A stretch of 64,000 nucleotides of DNA, taken from Stomoxys calcitrans. Its lineage: Eukaryota; Arthropoda; Insecta; Diptera; Muscidae. Shown piece after piece: positions 1 through 10,655 of the stretch. Numbering within the stretch: position 1 is the first letter of the stretch; every line of letters starts with the position of its first letter. The position numbers and the translations under genes were made by a program. The stretch is from positions 95,114,914 to 95,178,913 of the forward strand of contig NC_081555.1 in the NCBI RefSeq assembly GCF_963082655.1, in the 5' to 3' direction. Below the pieces are notes generated by a model. That model did no database searches, had not been told where the DNA came from, and saw only the letters and a program-made list of their open reading frames with translations.

Positions 1-364
1 TGTTGTAGATCTGTCCGTTATGCATTTTTTACATTGTTACTTGATTTTTTACAAAATTTGCAATGTAGTCGTTTCCTATGAACTTTTCCATTATTTTTCT
101 TGATTTTATTTTTAGATCTTATCTGTTAAATTGTTATCATAGATCAGCTAAGCTTGTAACATAGTTCTGCTAATTGAATGGGTTTGTGTCTCTGCTAGTT
201 AAAGTAAACTTTATCTTCACGGACATCGATTGGAGCAATGGGGTATGAAAAACACATGCATTGGGAAACGTACAGCTAACAGACAGAGTCGACCTCGTGT
301 CGGAGTCAAAGTTGTGCACGCTTACCCCGACTCCGAACCACACTCCGACTCCAGCGCAATAGTC
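1..364. other. Left edge: no gene; foldback-arm relic
   Basis: I see no coding signal here. Positions about 115-232 carry a degraded arm of the foldback element seen intact at 30719-31220: the shared words are 'gtttgtgtctctgctagtt' and 'tttatcttcacgga'. Positions 285-365 are rich in GACTCCG-like words and look like simple-sequence decay. Nothing else is recognisable. Confidence 0.45.
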
Positions 365-955
365 CGACTTCGGCCTCAGTTATTAAATAAAAGGTATTTA
401 AGGTAAGAGTACGAATTTGGTAAAAAAAAAATCAGCCCCAGGTGCCAGGAGGTTCACCCCACCCCCGAAAAACCTGAACGGACTATGTTTATGGATTTGG
501 GCAATACGGGTATGAAATGACAGGTATGAAACAGGTAGAAATTGTTACTAAAATTTAGCACCAAGTGTCTGGGGGTCCCTTAATCCCGAAAAGAACTGAA
601 AGGTATGTAAGATTTAGGTAAGAATTTGTTAGAAAAAATTTTCCCCAAATTTGTAGAGGTCGTCTCAACACCAAAAAAATAAGAATTTGTTTAGAAAAAG
701 TTTACCCCAAATGGGTAGAGCTCCTCTCAACACCAAAAAAAATCCAACAGAACATGTCTACCGACTGACAAATTGGGTCTCAAATTAAAGGTTTTAGAAA
801 GGTTTTGGAACCAAGTGTCGGGGGACCACGTCTCCTCCAAGAACCTCCAACTTTATAAGCCGTTTGGTACAATATGGAACTCGAATAAAAGATCTTTGAA
901 AGTACGGTACAAGTCTGATATTTATTTTAATGTTCAAAGTATCTGTCTGGAAGAA
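365..955 (+). repeat. P-family repeat fragment (Helitron-like), tandem units
   Basis: Degenerate units of the P repeat: 'ggtatgaaa', 'gagtagaatacgaat'-like words, then 'ccaagtgt(c/t)gggggtcc' and C-rich stretches ending 'aaaaaatcc'. The same order recurs at 9541-11590, 26260-28910 (reverse) and 56766-58076. It ends abruptly where the LINE at 956 begins. The short open frames in it are accidental. Confidence 0.6.
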
Positions 956-969
956 TATGCGATTGGGAT

Positions 970-1329
970 GTGTTAGATGATCCCAGCTTCTCCGATCATC
1001 GTTATATTCGTTTCAGCCTTGGAGAAAATACTGCAGAAGTGGTTACTCGGCTAAACAGAAAAAAGGAGGATTGGGATACATTTCGGCACAAATTCTGCAA
1101 GTCTATCCCTTCTGGACCAGAAATGGAAGTGGAAACTACGAGGGATATAGACATAGTGATCAAGTGGATCACGAAGGCTCTGAATGACTCGCTTGTTTCA
1201 GCATGTCCTAGTGCCAAGCCCAGAGGCAAACAGCGACCGCCATGGTGGACCCCAGAGCTGATTGGTCTAAGGAAGGAGTGCAGAAAACTCTTCAGCAGAG
1301 CAAAAGCCAAAAGAGCACCAAACGATTGA
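970..1329 (+). pseudogene. LINE L1 copy 1: endonuclease tail and linker
   Basis: This frame of 119 codons starts inside the endonuclease. The last catalytic motif is visible as SDHRYIRFSL (residues about 8-17), the SDH box of APE endonucleases. It is followed by the basic linker that precedes the reverse transcriptase, including PPWWTPELIGLRKECRKLF (about 91-109), a common LINE linker signature. It stops at 1329 and the frame continues elsewhere after a nonsense change, so it is a relic. Confidence 0.75.
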
Positions 1330-1498
1330 GACATATATAAGGCTGAGTTAAGAAAATATAAGGGCTAGCTGAGAAAAGCTCAGAAAAAATCCTTGCTAAA
1401 CTTTTGCAGCTCCTTGGAGGATACATCTGAGACCTCTAGGCTAAGGAAGATTCTGTCGTCGAGACCTATTACGGTGGGGTATATCCAGAAGTCAGAGA

Positions 1499-1984
1499 AT
1501 GTATGGACAATGTCTAATGAGGAAACACTATTCTCCAACGGACAACGTGGCGCCAGAAAAGGCTGTCACTGATATGCATTCGTCGGAGGCCATTAGGGAA
1601 ATTGTGCCTGAACCGAAAATCCTTTGGGCGATAAGAAGTTTCTACTCCTTTAAGTCGTCTGGCCCTGATGATGTATCACCAGTTGAATTGCACGCTGTGT
1701 TTGATAGACTAGTTCCCTGGCTTAGGGAGATGTACTCTGCTTGTATCAGAATGTCATATATACCTGTGGGATGGAGGAACACGAAGGTCATTTTCATTCC
1801 GAAAGCAGAAAACCCCTATCACACGAAGGCGAAAGATTTTCGTCCTATTAGTCTGTCATCCTTTATGCTAAAGACTCTTAAGAAGAAACATATATTAGGC
1901 CAAAGATCCCTGGAGATCACCTGTAGCGGCAGCAGCATGCATATAGTAAAAGCAAACTCCCTGAAACAGCCCTTCACGACCTAG
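1499..1984 (+). pseudogene. LINE L1 copy 1: reverse transcriptase, fingers region
   Basis: The frame reads the N-terminal part of a LINE reverse transcriptase. SFKSSGPDDVSPVEL (motif 0) is followed by GWRNTKVIFIPKAE and then KDFRPISLSSFMLKTL, which is motif 1 (RPISL). Near residue 125 the frame shifts and the protein loses homology. The next piece of the same protein lies at 2026. Confidence 0.8.
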
Positions 1985-2025
1985 TCGGCTACATAGAGGG
2001 TTCTCTCACTGTCAAGGAATATACA

Positions 2026-2554
2026 ATGGAAGCATTTCTTGACATTGAAGGTGCTTTCAATAATGTAAAACTGACGGCAATCATGAAGGAGTTGGAGTTT
2101 CTAGGCATCAACTCTACCGTAAGAAAGTTTATTAATAACTTGCTTTCTAAAAGAAGCATTACAGCAGGCTTGGCACAGATCCCAAGCCTAAGATCTAAAA
2201 ATATGGGTCAGCAGGGGAACACCTCAAGAACGTGTACTGTCTCCTCTACTTTGGAATATAGCCCTCAACAATATTTTATTGTCTCTGGAAGACAAAGATG
2301 TAAAAGTAGTCGCGTATGATGATGACGTGGCAATTGCGGTAAGGGCAAAGTTTCCCAGCACTCTAAGAGATATACTTCAGGAAGCTTTATGTGCAACAGC
2401 GTCGTGGACTACCGAAAGTGGTATAAAGGAGATACAAGTTACCTACAGTGGAACCTATCTTCTTGGGAGGAGAGAATGTTCCATGTACAGAAAGCGCAAA
2501 ATACTTGGGTGTTTTGCTGGACAGGAAATTGAACTTCAAATCCAACATTTTTGA
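2026..2554 (+). pseudogene. LINE L1 copy 1: reverse transcriptase palm, broken
   Basis: Two overlapping frames carry the palm. The first (2026-2319) has motif A as AFLDIEGAFNNV with the first catalytic Asp. The second (2279-2554) has motif C as AYDDDVAIAV, where the expected YADD has become YDDD. The change and the frame break between the two pieces make the enzyme inactive. The other copy (5985-6330) still reads YADD. Confidence 0.8.
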
Positions 2555-3056
2555 AAGTGCAAGAAAGGCAACTCTTGCCCTATACACCTGCAATAGGGCC
2601 ATTGGTAAAAGTTAAGGGTTTAGACCGCGTGTCATGTATTGGGTTTATACGGCAGTTGTCAGACCTATAATGCTATATGGTGTTGTGGTCTGATGGATGT
2701 TGCTTCAAAAGTCCACCTACTGCTCAATATATAACCAGATCCAAAGGATGCCTGGTTTATGCTTCACAGCCGGACTGAGAACGACACTATCTGACGAACT
2801 CAATTTAATGCTACATCTAATGCCTCTCGACTTTGTGGTTCGATAAATTGCAGCGACCACTGCCGTGAGGTTAAGGGAGCTTTCTGTATGGTCACGTAGC
2901 CGATACGGACACTGTGTTATCCTTGATACAATATACGATGTTCCAGGCAATGTGGATTACACCCTACCTGAGCCGCTTTTTGATAAAAATTACTGTACCA
3001 CTATTCCTGATAGAACCGATGGAACTACGATATCCCTTGTGACAGAATTTACATAG

Positions 3057-3800
3057 ACTTTTATGCGGATGGTTCCAAACTACACGACCAGGTGGACTTT
3101 GGGGTGTACTCTAAAGATCTAGAACTGGTCATATCGAAAAGGGTATCCGACCACTGCAGTGTGTATCAAGCAGAGATCCTTGCAATTAAGGAAATGGTGG
3201 AATGACTAAGATATAAAGTCATTACTACGATTGGCATACATATCTTCTCCGACAGCTAAGGGGCCACAAAAACTGCCCTCGACTGTCGCAGATCTCTCAA
3301 CGAGTTGGCTGAACAGTTCAAAATTCACCTGTTCTGGGTGCCGGGCCACAGAGATATCCCAGGGAATTCTAAAGCGGACGAGCCAGCGAAACTAGGAACT
3401 GCCCTACACATTCCAGGGATACTGGAATCTGTGGGTATGCCTCTAGCGACATGTAAGCTAAGTCTTCAGAACCAGGCCCAAACGACAACGAATGAAAGAT
3501 GGTCACAAAGAGGGGGCTGTGAGCATTCCAAAACTATGTGGCCCCATCTAGACTTGAAGAGGTCTACCGCATTGCTTTCACTGGCTAGAACAGACGTCTC
3601 AGTCATTGTGTCCGTCATGACAGGTCACTGTCTAATCGTAAACATGTAAACAGACTAAAGGTTGCCAGCAACGACTTTTGCCGAAGCTGTGAGGACATCG
3701 AAGAAGAAGAGACTATAAAATCCCTACTGTGTGTGTGTCTCGCTCTAGAAGACAAAAGGAGTTTCACTTTAGGTTCTCATTTCTTTGAGAATTTGTGTGA
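3057..3800 (+). pseudogene. LINE L1 copy 1: RNase H and zinc knuckle, broken
   Basis: The RNase H motifs are readable across frames: YADGSK with the first acidic residue at about 3060, a YQAEILAIKE block with the conserved Glu at about 3165, and VPGHRDIPGNSKADE at about 3339-3383 with the His and final Asp. At about 3675-3750 follows CRSCEDIEEEETI then LLCVC, a Cys-His knuckle usual at the end of these ORF2 proteins. Stops at about 3204 and 3258 break it. Confidence 0.75.
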
Positions 3801-3993
3801 TTTAGCATATGTGAAAATTCTCAAGTTATTGGGCTTTTTAAAGCGATCTGGATGGTTCAACGGTAAGAACTAGAAGGCATCTTCATTCTTCTCTTCCTGT
3901 GGTATCACAATGGACGAAAACGTCGAAGTGAGTCTGATGGCAGACTGCCACTTCAACCTAACCTTACCTAACCTAAGTATCTGACTGTCAGAG

Positions 3994-4254
3994 GCCACCG
4001 TAGCGCAAAGGTTAGTATATCCGTCTATGACGCTGAACGCCTGGCTTGGAATTCTGGAGAGAACATGCAGTGGTTTATATCCACTCCAAATGCTAGCGAC
4101 ATTTTTCAGGTACTTTGCCATGTGAAAACTTTTCCCAAAGAGGTGTCGCACAGGCCCCTTATGATTAAACGTGAATCGGACAGCACTCATAGATATATGA
4201 GAAGTTTGCCCCTGATCCTTAATGGAATGTTGAAGGGCAAATTTGCATTTGCAA
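3994..4254 (+). mobile_element. tRNA-headed SINE, copy 1
   Basis: It starts with GCCACCGTAGCGCAAAGG, containing a box A-like TAGCGCA..GGTTAG, and continues through a degraded box B region (4048-4058). The body includes 'ggtactttgccatgtgaaaa' and 'gaagtttgcccctgatcctt', and it ends near 'gcaaatttgcatttgcaa'. It sits just 3' of LINE L1 copy 1. Seven copies of this roughly 300-bp element are in the window. Confidence 0.75.
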
Positions 4255-4329
4255 GTATCTGGCTGCCACCATACACACAAAACTCCCGTCGACTTGACAT
4301 GCATCCCTGCAACCCTAAAAACACCAAAA

Positions 4330-4735
4330 TGGACCAATAAAAAAGATTCTTAGAGTAGAATGGATTATAAATCTGATATCAAAATTTAGGGTAAGTATTG
4401 GGGGCCGCCCCCCACAGCAAAGAAAACCCAAACGGACATGAAGGCCGTTCGGGACAAAATAGGACATCGATGGCCTTTGATAGGACATCGATGGCCTTTG
4501 GTAGTAGAATACAATGTTTGCCCTCAAAGTGGGCACCGAAAGGAAGTTAGATAACAAAAACACCAAACAAATCAAATCTTGATCAAAGAAGGACTCGTAG
4601 TTCACAAGTCTGGACCCACTGGGCACCAGCCTCAATATAATTTTGAAAAAGATTTTTTTTTTCAAAAAGCTTTTTAAGGGTGTAGCGAAGCGAGCAGGAC
4701 CTTTTCTCAGTGTACACACCTGCAGGCCTCTTTTA
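4330..4735 (+). repeat. P-family fragment with degenerate Helitron-like end
   Basis: The words 'gagtagaatgg', 'aatctgatatc' and 'gggggccgcccccc' mark a P unit. At 4680-4735 the motif 'gtgtagcgaagcgagcagg' corresponds position by position to the GC-rich end seen at 58044-58076, but it lacks the terminal CTAG. A 22-base direct repeat, 'taggacatcgatggcctttg' plus two bases, is present twice at about 4461-4504. Confidence 0.5.
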
Positions 4736-5398
4736 AGGAATCAATTATTATATCATAAAATCACATTTTAATGTGACGCACAAGGGAGGAAGGTAAACCT
4801 CCCTTGTGCGTACATGGGCCACATTGTGGCAAATCCTTAACAGGAAGGTAATTAATTTTTAATGGTATTTCAATGAATTTGTGCAATAAATATTTCAAGA
4901 ATTTTATCGTTTGTCGTATAAGTGGCGCCCAAAGGGAAACACTTGTTACATAGATGCAATTAAATTGTTGTTGTTGTTTACGTTGTTACTTCTCTTGCAG
5001 GCATTTAGGCATTGGTCACATTTATAATTAGAATTAAATGATTGGTGTTCATTAAGTAATTAAAACTTTAATGAATTTTCAATTATTCCAAGCACTTTTG
5101 ATGTCACAGGCTATAATAAAACTTTGAGTTTTGACGTAAGTGACCAAAGGTCAATACCAAGAAGTTTTGGTGTTATTTTTATGGCTTCAGAAGTGATAAG
5201 GCCAATACGTGTACGTATAGAACGGTCTAAAAAATAACTCGATTTGTTCTTTCACGTAGGTGGATATTAGAAAGTCAAAGGGCATTTGGTAAGGACGAAA
5301 TGTTAAGAAAAAATTTTTTTACAAATTTTTCTATAAGAATTCAATATATGGAAATTTTCTTAGAAAATAAAACTCTGAAATAAATCACTGGCAAGATT
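4736..5398. other. Apparently single-copy DNA with a hairpin cluster
   Basis: No exon or promoter is recognisable. The one structured part is 4763-4830, described separately. The rest (4831-5398) is AT-rich without coding signal. Confidence 0.4.
4763..4830. repeat. Three consecutive short inverted repeats
   Basis: The central one is a perfect 14-bp stem, ACGCACAAGGGAGG at 4776-4789 pairing with CCTCCCTTGTGCGT at 4798-4811 across an 8-base loop. It is flanked by CACATTTTAATGTG (4763-4776) and GCCACATTGTGGC (about 4817-4829). Function is unknown; a transposon end or a relic of one is possible. Confidence 0.6.
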
Positions 5399-5708
5399 TG
5401 CAAAATTTTGCCCATGTACTTTTCACTAAGGAACTAAGGGACAAACTTCTCGCCTATCAATGAGTGCAGTCCGATTCAAGTTTAAGCTCAATGATAAGGT
5501 GCCTCCTTTTTATAGCCGAGTGCGAACGGCGTGCCGCAGTGCGACACCTCTTTGGAGTGAAGTTTTACATGGCATAGTACCTCATATATGTTATCAGCAT
5601 TAGGAGGGGAAAGCCACCGTTGAAAATTTTTTCTGACGGTCTCGCCAGGATTCGAACACAGGCATTCAGCGTCAGAGGCGGACATGCTAACCTCTGCGAC
5701 ACGGTGGC
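5399..5708 (-). mobile_element. tRNA-headed SINE, copy 2
   Basis: Reverse orientation. The head, read on the minus strand, is GCCACCGTGTCGCAGAGGTTAG at 5708 downward, followed by CATGTCCGCC and a GATTCGAACACAGG-like region that corresponds to box B. The body has the family words 'ttaagctcaatgataaggtg' and 'gtgcgacacctctttgg' (plus-strand sense). The 3' end is at 'gcaaaattttgccc'. Confidence 0.8.
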
Positions 5709-5870
5709 AAGATTACTGTAGATATAAAATTTTTTTGATTTTTTTTTCGAAATTTTAAGTAAATTTTTCAAGTAAAACAGAGAAACAAATTTTTCACAAT
5801 ATAAAATTTAGAAAAAATTCGAAAAAAAATTTAATATTGATAAAATTTTTAATAGAAACTAAAGATCACT
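5709..5870. repeat. A/T-rich 'aaaattttatttctatag' repeat block
   Basis: Irregular short units of 'aaaatttt' with 'tttcta(t)ag' and 'ttttgtcaaa' words. The same low-complexity family recurs at 13060-13140, 23735-23955, 28910-29060, 32098-32310 and 36871-37470. No coding content. Confidence 0.55.
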
Positions 5871-6535
5871 CAAGATTGCCGGTCGCGGCAGCCTCATGCA
5901 TAAAGTTAAGGCAAGTACACTTAAACAGCCCTTTACGACCTAGTCGGCTACATAGAGGGTTCTATCGCTGTCAAAGAATATGCAATGGTAGCATTTCTTG
6001 ACATTGAAGGTGCTGTCATCAATATAAAACCGACGTCAATCATGAAGGAGTTGGAGTTCCTAGGCATCAACTCTACTGTAAGAAAGTTTATTAATAGCTT
6101 ACTTACCAAAAGATGCATTACAGCAGGCTTGGGATCTGTATATCTAAAAAGATGAGTCAGCAGAGGAACATCTCAAGCAGGTGCATTGTCTCCTCTACTT
6201 TGGACTGTAGCCATTAACAATATATTATTGTCTCTGGAAGAAAAAGGAGTAAAAGTGGTCGCGTATGCTGATGACATGGCATTTGTGGTTAGGGGAAAGT
6301 TTCCCAGCACTCCCAAGAAACTCAACGTGCAACAGCAAAGTGGGCTACCGAAAGTGGTCTGGGTATAAATCCGTGCAAGACAGAAATAGTAGGCAATTGC
6401 GGTTAGGGGAAAGTTTGCCAGCACTCCGAAGAAGCTCTACGTTCAACAGCGAAATGGGCTACCGAAAGTGGTCTAGGGTAAAATCCGTGCAAGACAAAAC
6501 TAATTCTCTTCAGCAGGAGATACAAGTTTCCTACA

Positions 6536-7153
6536 ATGAAACCTGTCTCCTTGGGAGGAGAGAATTTTACAGAAAGCGCAAAATTCTCTCCTCACTTCAA
6601 ATCCTACATTTTGGAAAGGGCAAGAAAGGCAACTCTTGCCCTATACACCTACATGAGAGCCATTGGAAAAAGGGGGTTTAAATCGCGCATCACGCATTGG
6701 GTATATACTGCAGTTGTCAGACCTATAATGCTATATGGTGTTGTGGTCGGGTGGACGGCGCTTCAAAAGTCCATCTACTGCTCAATACTTAACCGGATAC
6801 AAAGGATGGCTTTTTTGTGCATCACAGTCGCCCTGAGGACGACACCATCTGATGTGCTGAATTTAATCCTACATCTTATGCCTCTGGACACTGGGGCTAC
6901 CCAAATTGCAGCGACCACTGCCGTGAGGTTAAGGGGGCTTTCTCATTGGTCATGTGGCGGCTACGGGCACTGTGTTATCCTTGATATAATATCCGATGTT
7001 CCAGGCAGTGTGAATTACACCCTACCTGAGCTGCAATTCCACGCAGTTTGGATAACACCCTACCTGAGCCGCTATTTGATTAAAATTACTGTACCACTAT
7101 TCCTGATAGAACCGATTGGAACTACGATATGCCTGGTAATAGAAGTTAAATAG
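6536..7153 (+). pseudogene. LINE L1 copy 2: RT thumb to RNase H linker
   Basis: This 205-codon frame holds ERARKATLALYTYMRAIGKRG and then HWVYTAVVRPIMLYGVVVGW (residues about 57-76), the C-terminal RT signature of RNase H-bearing LINEs, followed by RIQRMAFLCITVALRTTPSD. A small internal repeat of 'acaccctacctgagc' (about 7016 and 7056) adds foreign residues near the end. It is the longest open piece of this family here, but the RT core upstream is broken. Confidence 0.75.
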
Positions 7154-7552
7154 ACTTCGATACGGATGGTTCCAAACTAGACGACCAGGTGGGTTTTGGG
7201 TTGTACTCTAAAGTTCTAGAACTGGTCATATCGAAAAGGTTACTCGGCCACTGCAGTGTGTATCAAGCGAAGATCCTTGCAATTAAGAAAGTGGTGTAAT
7301 GGCTAAGATATAATGTTGTCGATTGGCATAAATATCTTCTCAGACACCCAGGCAGCCATTAAATCCCTGGAGAACGCATTTCTCAACACAAAAACCGCTC
7401 TCGACTGTTGCAGATCTCTCAACGAGATGGCTGAATAGTTCAAAATTCACCTGTTCTGGGTGCCGAGCCAAAGAGGTATCCCAGGGAATTGTAAAGCGGA
7501 CGAGCTTGCGAGACTAGCAACTACCTGACACATTTCAGGGAAACTGGAATCT

Positions 7553-7963
7553 GTGGGTATGCCTTTAGCGGCATGTGAGCTAAGTCTTCAGAACCAGGCC
7601 CGAAGGACAACGAATGATAGATGGTCACAAAGAGTGGACTGTGAGCATTCCAAAACTATGTGGCCTAATATAGACTTGAAGAGGTCTACCGCTTTGTTGT
7701 CATTGGCTAGAACAGACGTCTCAGTCATTGTGTCCGTCATTGCAGGTCACTGTCTTATCGGAAAACATGCTGACAAACTGAAGGTTGCCAGCAACGACTT
7801 TTGCAGAAGCTGTGAGGACATCGAAGAAGAAGAGACTATAGAACACCTTCTGTGTGTGTTTCCCGCATTAGCAGTTAAAAGGAGTTCCACTTTAGGTTCT
7901 CATTTCTTTGAGAACCTGTCTGATTTAGCGGATGTGAACATTCGCAAGTTATTGGTCTTTTGA
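7553..7963 (+). pseudogene. LINE L1 copy 2: C-terminal domain with Cys-His knuckle
   Basis: The C-terminal 136 codons read through without a break. The knuckle is CRSCEDIEEEETIEHLLCVFPAL (about residues 84-106), Cys-x2-Cys-x12-His-x3-Cys, better preserved than in copy 1 (where the His codon is lost). This is a metal-binding motif common to LINE ORF2 C termini. Confidence 0.75.
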
Positions 7964-8094
7964 AAGCGATCTGTATGGTTCAACGGCAGGAACTAGCAGG
8001 CATCTTACTTTTTCTGTTCCTGTGGTATCACAATGGACGAAAACGTCTAAGTGAGTCTGATGGCAGACTGTCACTTAAACCTAACGTAACCTAA

Positions 8095-9302
8095 AGGACT
8101 CAAAAAGTCAAATCGGGAAATCGGTTTATATGGGAGCTATATCCGATTAGCCACCGATTCGGACCTTACTTGGCACAGTTGTTGGAAGTCATAACAGAAC
8201 ACTACATGCAAAATTTCAGCCAAATCGGGCGATTGGATCGGGCCTCAAGAAGTAAAATCGAGACACTTAAATCTAACCTAACCTAAAGAACTCAAGAAGT
8301 CAAATCGGGAGATCGGTTTATATGGGAGCTATATCGGATTATGCACTGATTCGGACCTTACTTGGCAAAAAGTTGGTGGAAGTCATAACAGAACACTACA
8401 TGCAAAATTTCAGCCAAATCGGGCAAAAATTGCGGCTTTTAAGGGCTCAGGGAGCCAAATCGGGAGATTGGATCGGGCCTCAAGAAGTAAAATCGAGAGA
8501 TCGGGTTGTATGGGAGCTATGTCAGGTTATAGACCGATTCAGACCATATTTGACACGCATGTTAAAGGTCATAGTAAAAGTCTTTGTGCAAAATTTTAGC
8601 AAAATCTGATAAGAATTACGCCCTCTAAAGGCCCAAGAAATATAATCTGGAGATCGGTTTATATGGAATCTATATCAGGGTTTGGAACGTTTCAGACAAT
8701 ATTAGGCTCATAAGCTGAAGGTCATAAGGAAAGTCGTTGTGCCAAATTTCAGCCAAATCAAACGAGAACTACGGCCTTTAGGGACTCAAGAAGTAAATTC
8801 GGGAGAGGAGGGTTTATATGATCGGCTCTTATGTTAGAAGTCATAGAAAGAGTCAATATACAAAATTTCAGTCAAATAGGATAAGAATTACGCACTATAG
8901 AGGATCAAGAAGAATAATAGGGAGATCGGTTTATATGCTATAGCTAAATATGAATCGATATGGCCCATTTACAATCCCAACTGATCTACCAATATTTCGA
9001 TGTGTTACAAATGGAATGACAAAGTTAGTATACCCCCATCCTATGGTGGGGTATAATAAATTAATTGCGAGAAGAAGTCAAGTCAAGAAGTCAAGATCTC
9101 AGATCGGTTTATATGGCAGTTATAGCAAAACATGGATCGAAATGGCCCATTTACGATCCCAACCGACCTACACTAATAGAAAGTATTTGTGCAAAATTCC
9201 AAGCGGATAGCTTTACTTCTTCGAAAGTTTGCGTGCTTTCGACAGACGGACGGACATGGAATGACAAAATAAGTATACCCCCATCCTATGGTGGAGGGTA
9301 TA
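8095..9302 (-). repeat. 153-bp-period array, subfamily A, reverse orientation
   Basis: Repeated 'atcggtttatatgg(c/g)agctatatc', 'aaaatttcagccaaatcgg' and 'ctcaagaagtcaa' words in the order of subfamily A read on the minus strand. The head module (PROTEIN-free, with 'cgacagacggacggacatgg' and 'cctatggtggagggtat') is at 9180-9302. The first 190 bases (8095-8290) are partly repeated, including a second LINE-like CCTAA tail at 8274-8288. The MITE at 9305 is inserted just past the head. Confidence 0.8.
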
Positions 9303-9304
9303 TA

Positions 9305-9536
9305 TTGGGTTGCCCAAAAAGTAATTGCGGATTTTTCATATAGTCGGCGTTGACAAATTTTTTCACAGCTTGTGACTCTGTAATTGCATTCTTTCTTCTG
9401 TCAGTTATCAGCTGTTACTAATAGCTTGCTTTAGAAAAAAAGTGTAAAAAAGTATATTTGAATAAAGTTTATTCCAATTTTTGTTAAAAATGCATTTACT
9501 TTCTTTTAAAAAATCCGCAATTACTTTTTGGGCAAA
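9305..9536 (+). mobile_element. Mariner-type MITE, copy 1
   Basis: Left terminal inverted repeat starts TTGGGTTGCCCAAAAAGTAA after a TA. The right end is damaged ('gggcaaataaa' instead of 'gggcaacccaata'). The inner sequence, with 'catatagtcggcg', 'cttgtgactctgtaattgca' and 'tcagttatcagctgtta', is shared with eight other copies. No transposase is present, so it depends on an element elsewhere. Confidence 0.85.
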
Positions 9537-10416
9537 TAAATTGGTGTTTGATAGCCGGTTTGTTTGTTTGTTCCGTATAGATTCAAAAACGGCTGCACAG
9601 ATTACCTTGAGTTTTTCATAAATTGTGTAGGTTGCTCTGGTGGGAAACATAGGCTATAAAATTTTTTGATATCGAAAGGGGGCGGACCGTCCCCCTGATA
9701 CCATAAAAACCACCCAAAATCGAAAGTGGATCGATCGGGACAGTATGGGTATCAAATGAAAGGTATTGGAGAGTAGAATACGAATATGGTATTAAAATTT
9801 GGCTCTTATTACTCATCGGGCCGGCCCAACCCCAAAATGATAATGAATATAATAACAAAATTTGAGTCAAAGTACCCATCGAGCCACCCCAACCCCAAAA
9901 CTCCCCCAAACAGACATATTGGACTTTCATGTCAATATGGGGATCAAATAAAAGGTATTCGGGAGTAGAATACGAATCTGGCATGCAAAATCAAATCGAA
10001 GTATAGAGGATCACCCCAGCCCCTAATGAGCATATGAAACAATCATGACTGTATGGGAATCGGTTTGTTTGTTTGTTTCGGAGAATCAAAAACGGCTAAA
10101 CTGACTTTCTTAAAATTTAACAGATTGTGTAGGCTTGTCTGGAAGCAAACATAGGCTGTATAATTTTTTGATATCGGATGGGGGCGGACCCTCCCCCTTA
10201 TCCCAAAAACGGCACCTGAAACCAAAAGTGGAGCGATATGCACAATATGGGTATCAAATGAAAGGTGTTGGAGACTAAAAAACGAATATCATATTCAAAT
10301 TTGGGTCCAAGTACCTAGTGGGCCACTCCAGCTTCAGAAATCCTCTTAACAGATATATTCGATGTCCATGTCAATATGGGATTCAAATGAAAAGTATTTG
10401 ACAATAGATTAAAATA

Positions 10417-10655
10417 TTGGGTTGCCCAAAGAGTAATTGCGGATTTTTCATATAGTCGGCGTTGAGAAAGTTTTTCACAGCTTGTGACTCTGTAATTGCA
10501 TTCTTTCTTCTGTCAGTTATCAGCTGTTACTTTTAGCTTGATTTAGAAAAAAAGTGTAAAAAGAGTATATATTGGATTAAAGTTCATTCTAAGTTATATT
10601 AAAAACGCATTTACTTTCTTTTAAAAAATCCGCAATTACTTTTTGGGCAACCCAA
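10417..10655 (+). mobile_element. Mariner-type MITE, copy 2
   Basis: Complete: both terminal inverted repeats present, flanked by TA at 10415-10416 and 10656-10657, 239 bp. It lies inside a P repeat, so it inserted after that repeat arrived. Confidence 0.9.

Larger units (their letters stand above)
956..3976 (+). mobile_element. LINE L1, copy 1: 5'-truncated, decayed, RNase H-bearing
   Basis: Non-LTR retrotransposon relic. In order it shows the end of an APE-type endonuclease (about 970-1030), the reverse transcriptase (1570-2560), an RNase H domain (3057-3420) and a Cys-rich zinc knuckle near the C terminus (3675-3750). The reading frame is broken by several stops and frameshifts. An RNase H domain inside ORF2 is typical of the I/LOA groups and absent from jockey and RTE, so I place it in the former by inference. 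The 3' end finishes in CCTAA-type repeats (3953-3976), and a SINE follows 17 bases later. The 5' end is truncated within the endonuclease at a P repeat. Confidence 0.85.
5871..8094 (+). mobile_element. LINE L1, copy 2: 5'-truncated, decayed
   Basis: Second copy of the family at 956-3976, aligned from its reverse transcriptase onward ('cctagtcggctacatagagggttct' is in both). It keeps motif A (FLDIEGAV, about 5998), motif C as VAYADDMAF (about 6256-6285), the thumb region (6536-7153), RNase H pieces (7150-7530) and the C-terminal Cys-His knuckle (7800-7870). An internal tandem duplication of about 110 bp lies at 6280-6490. It ends in CCTAA-like repeats (8073-8094). Confidence 0.85.

Noticed and set aside
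1002..1334. 110-codon minus-strand frame
   Set aside because: It is the antisense of the LINE endonuclease tail, which carries the real motifs on the plus strand.
3870..4337. 155-codon minus-strand frame
   Set aside because: Antisense of a SINE and a LINE tail; no motif.
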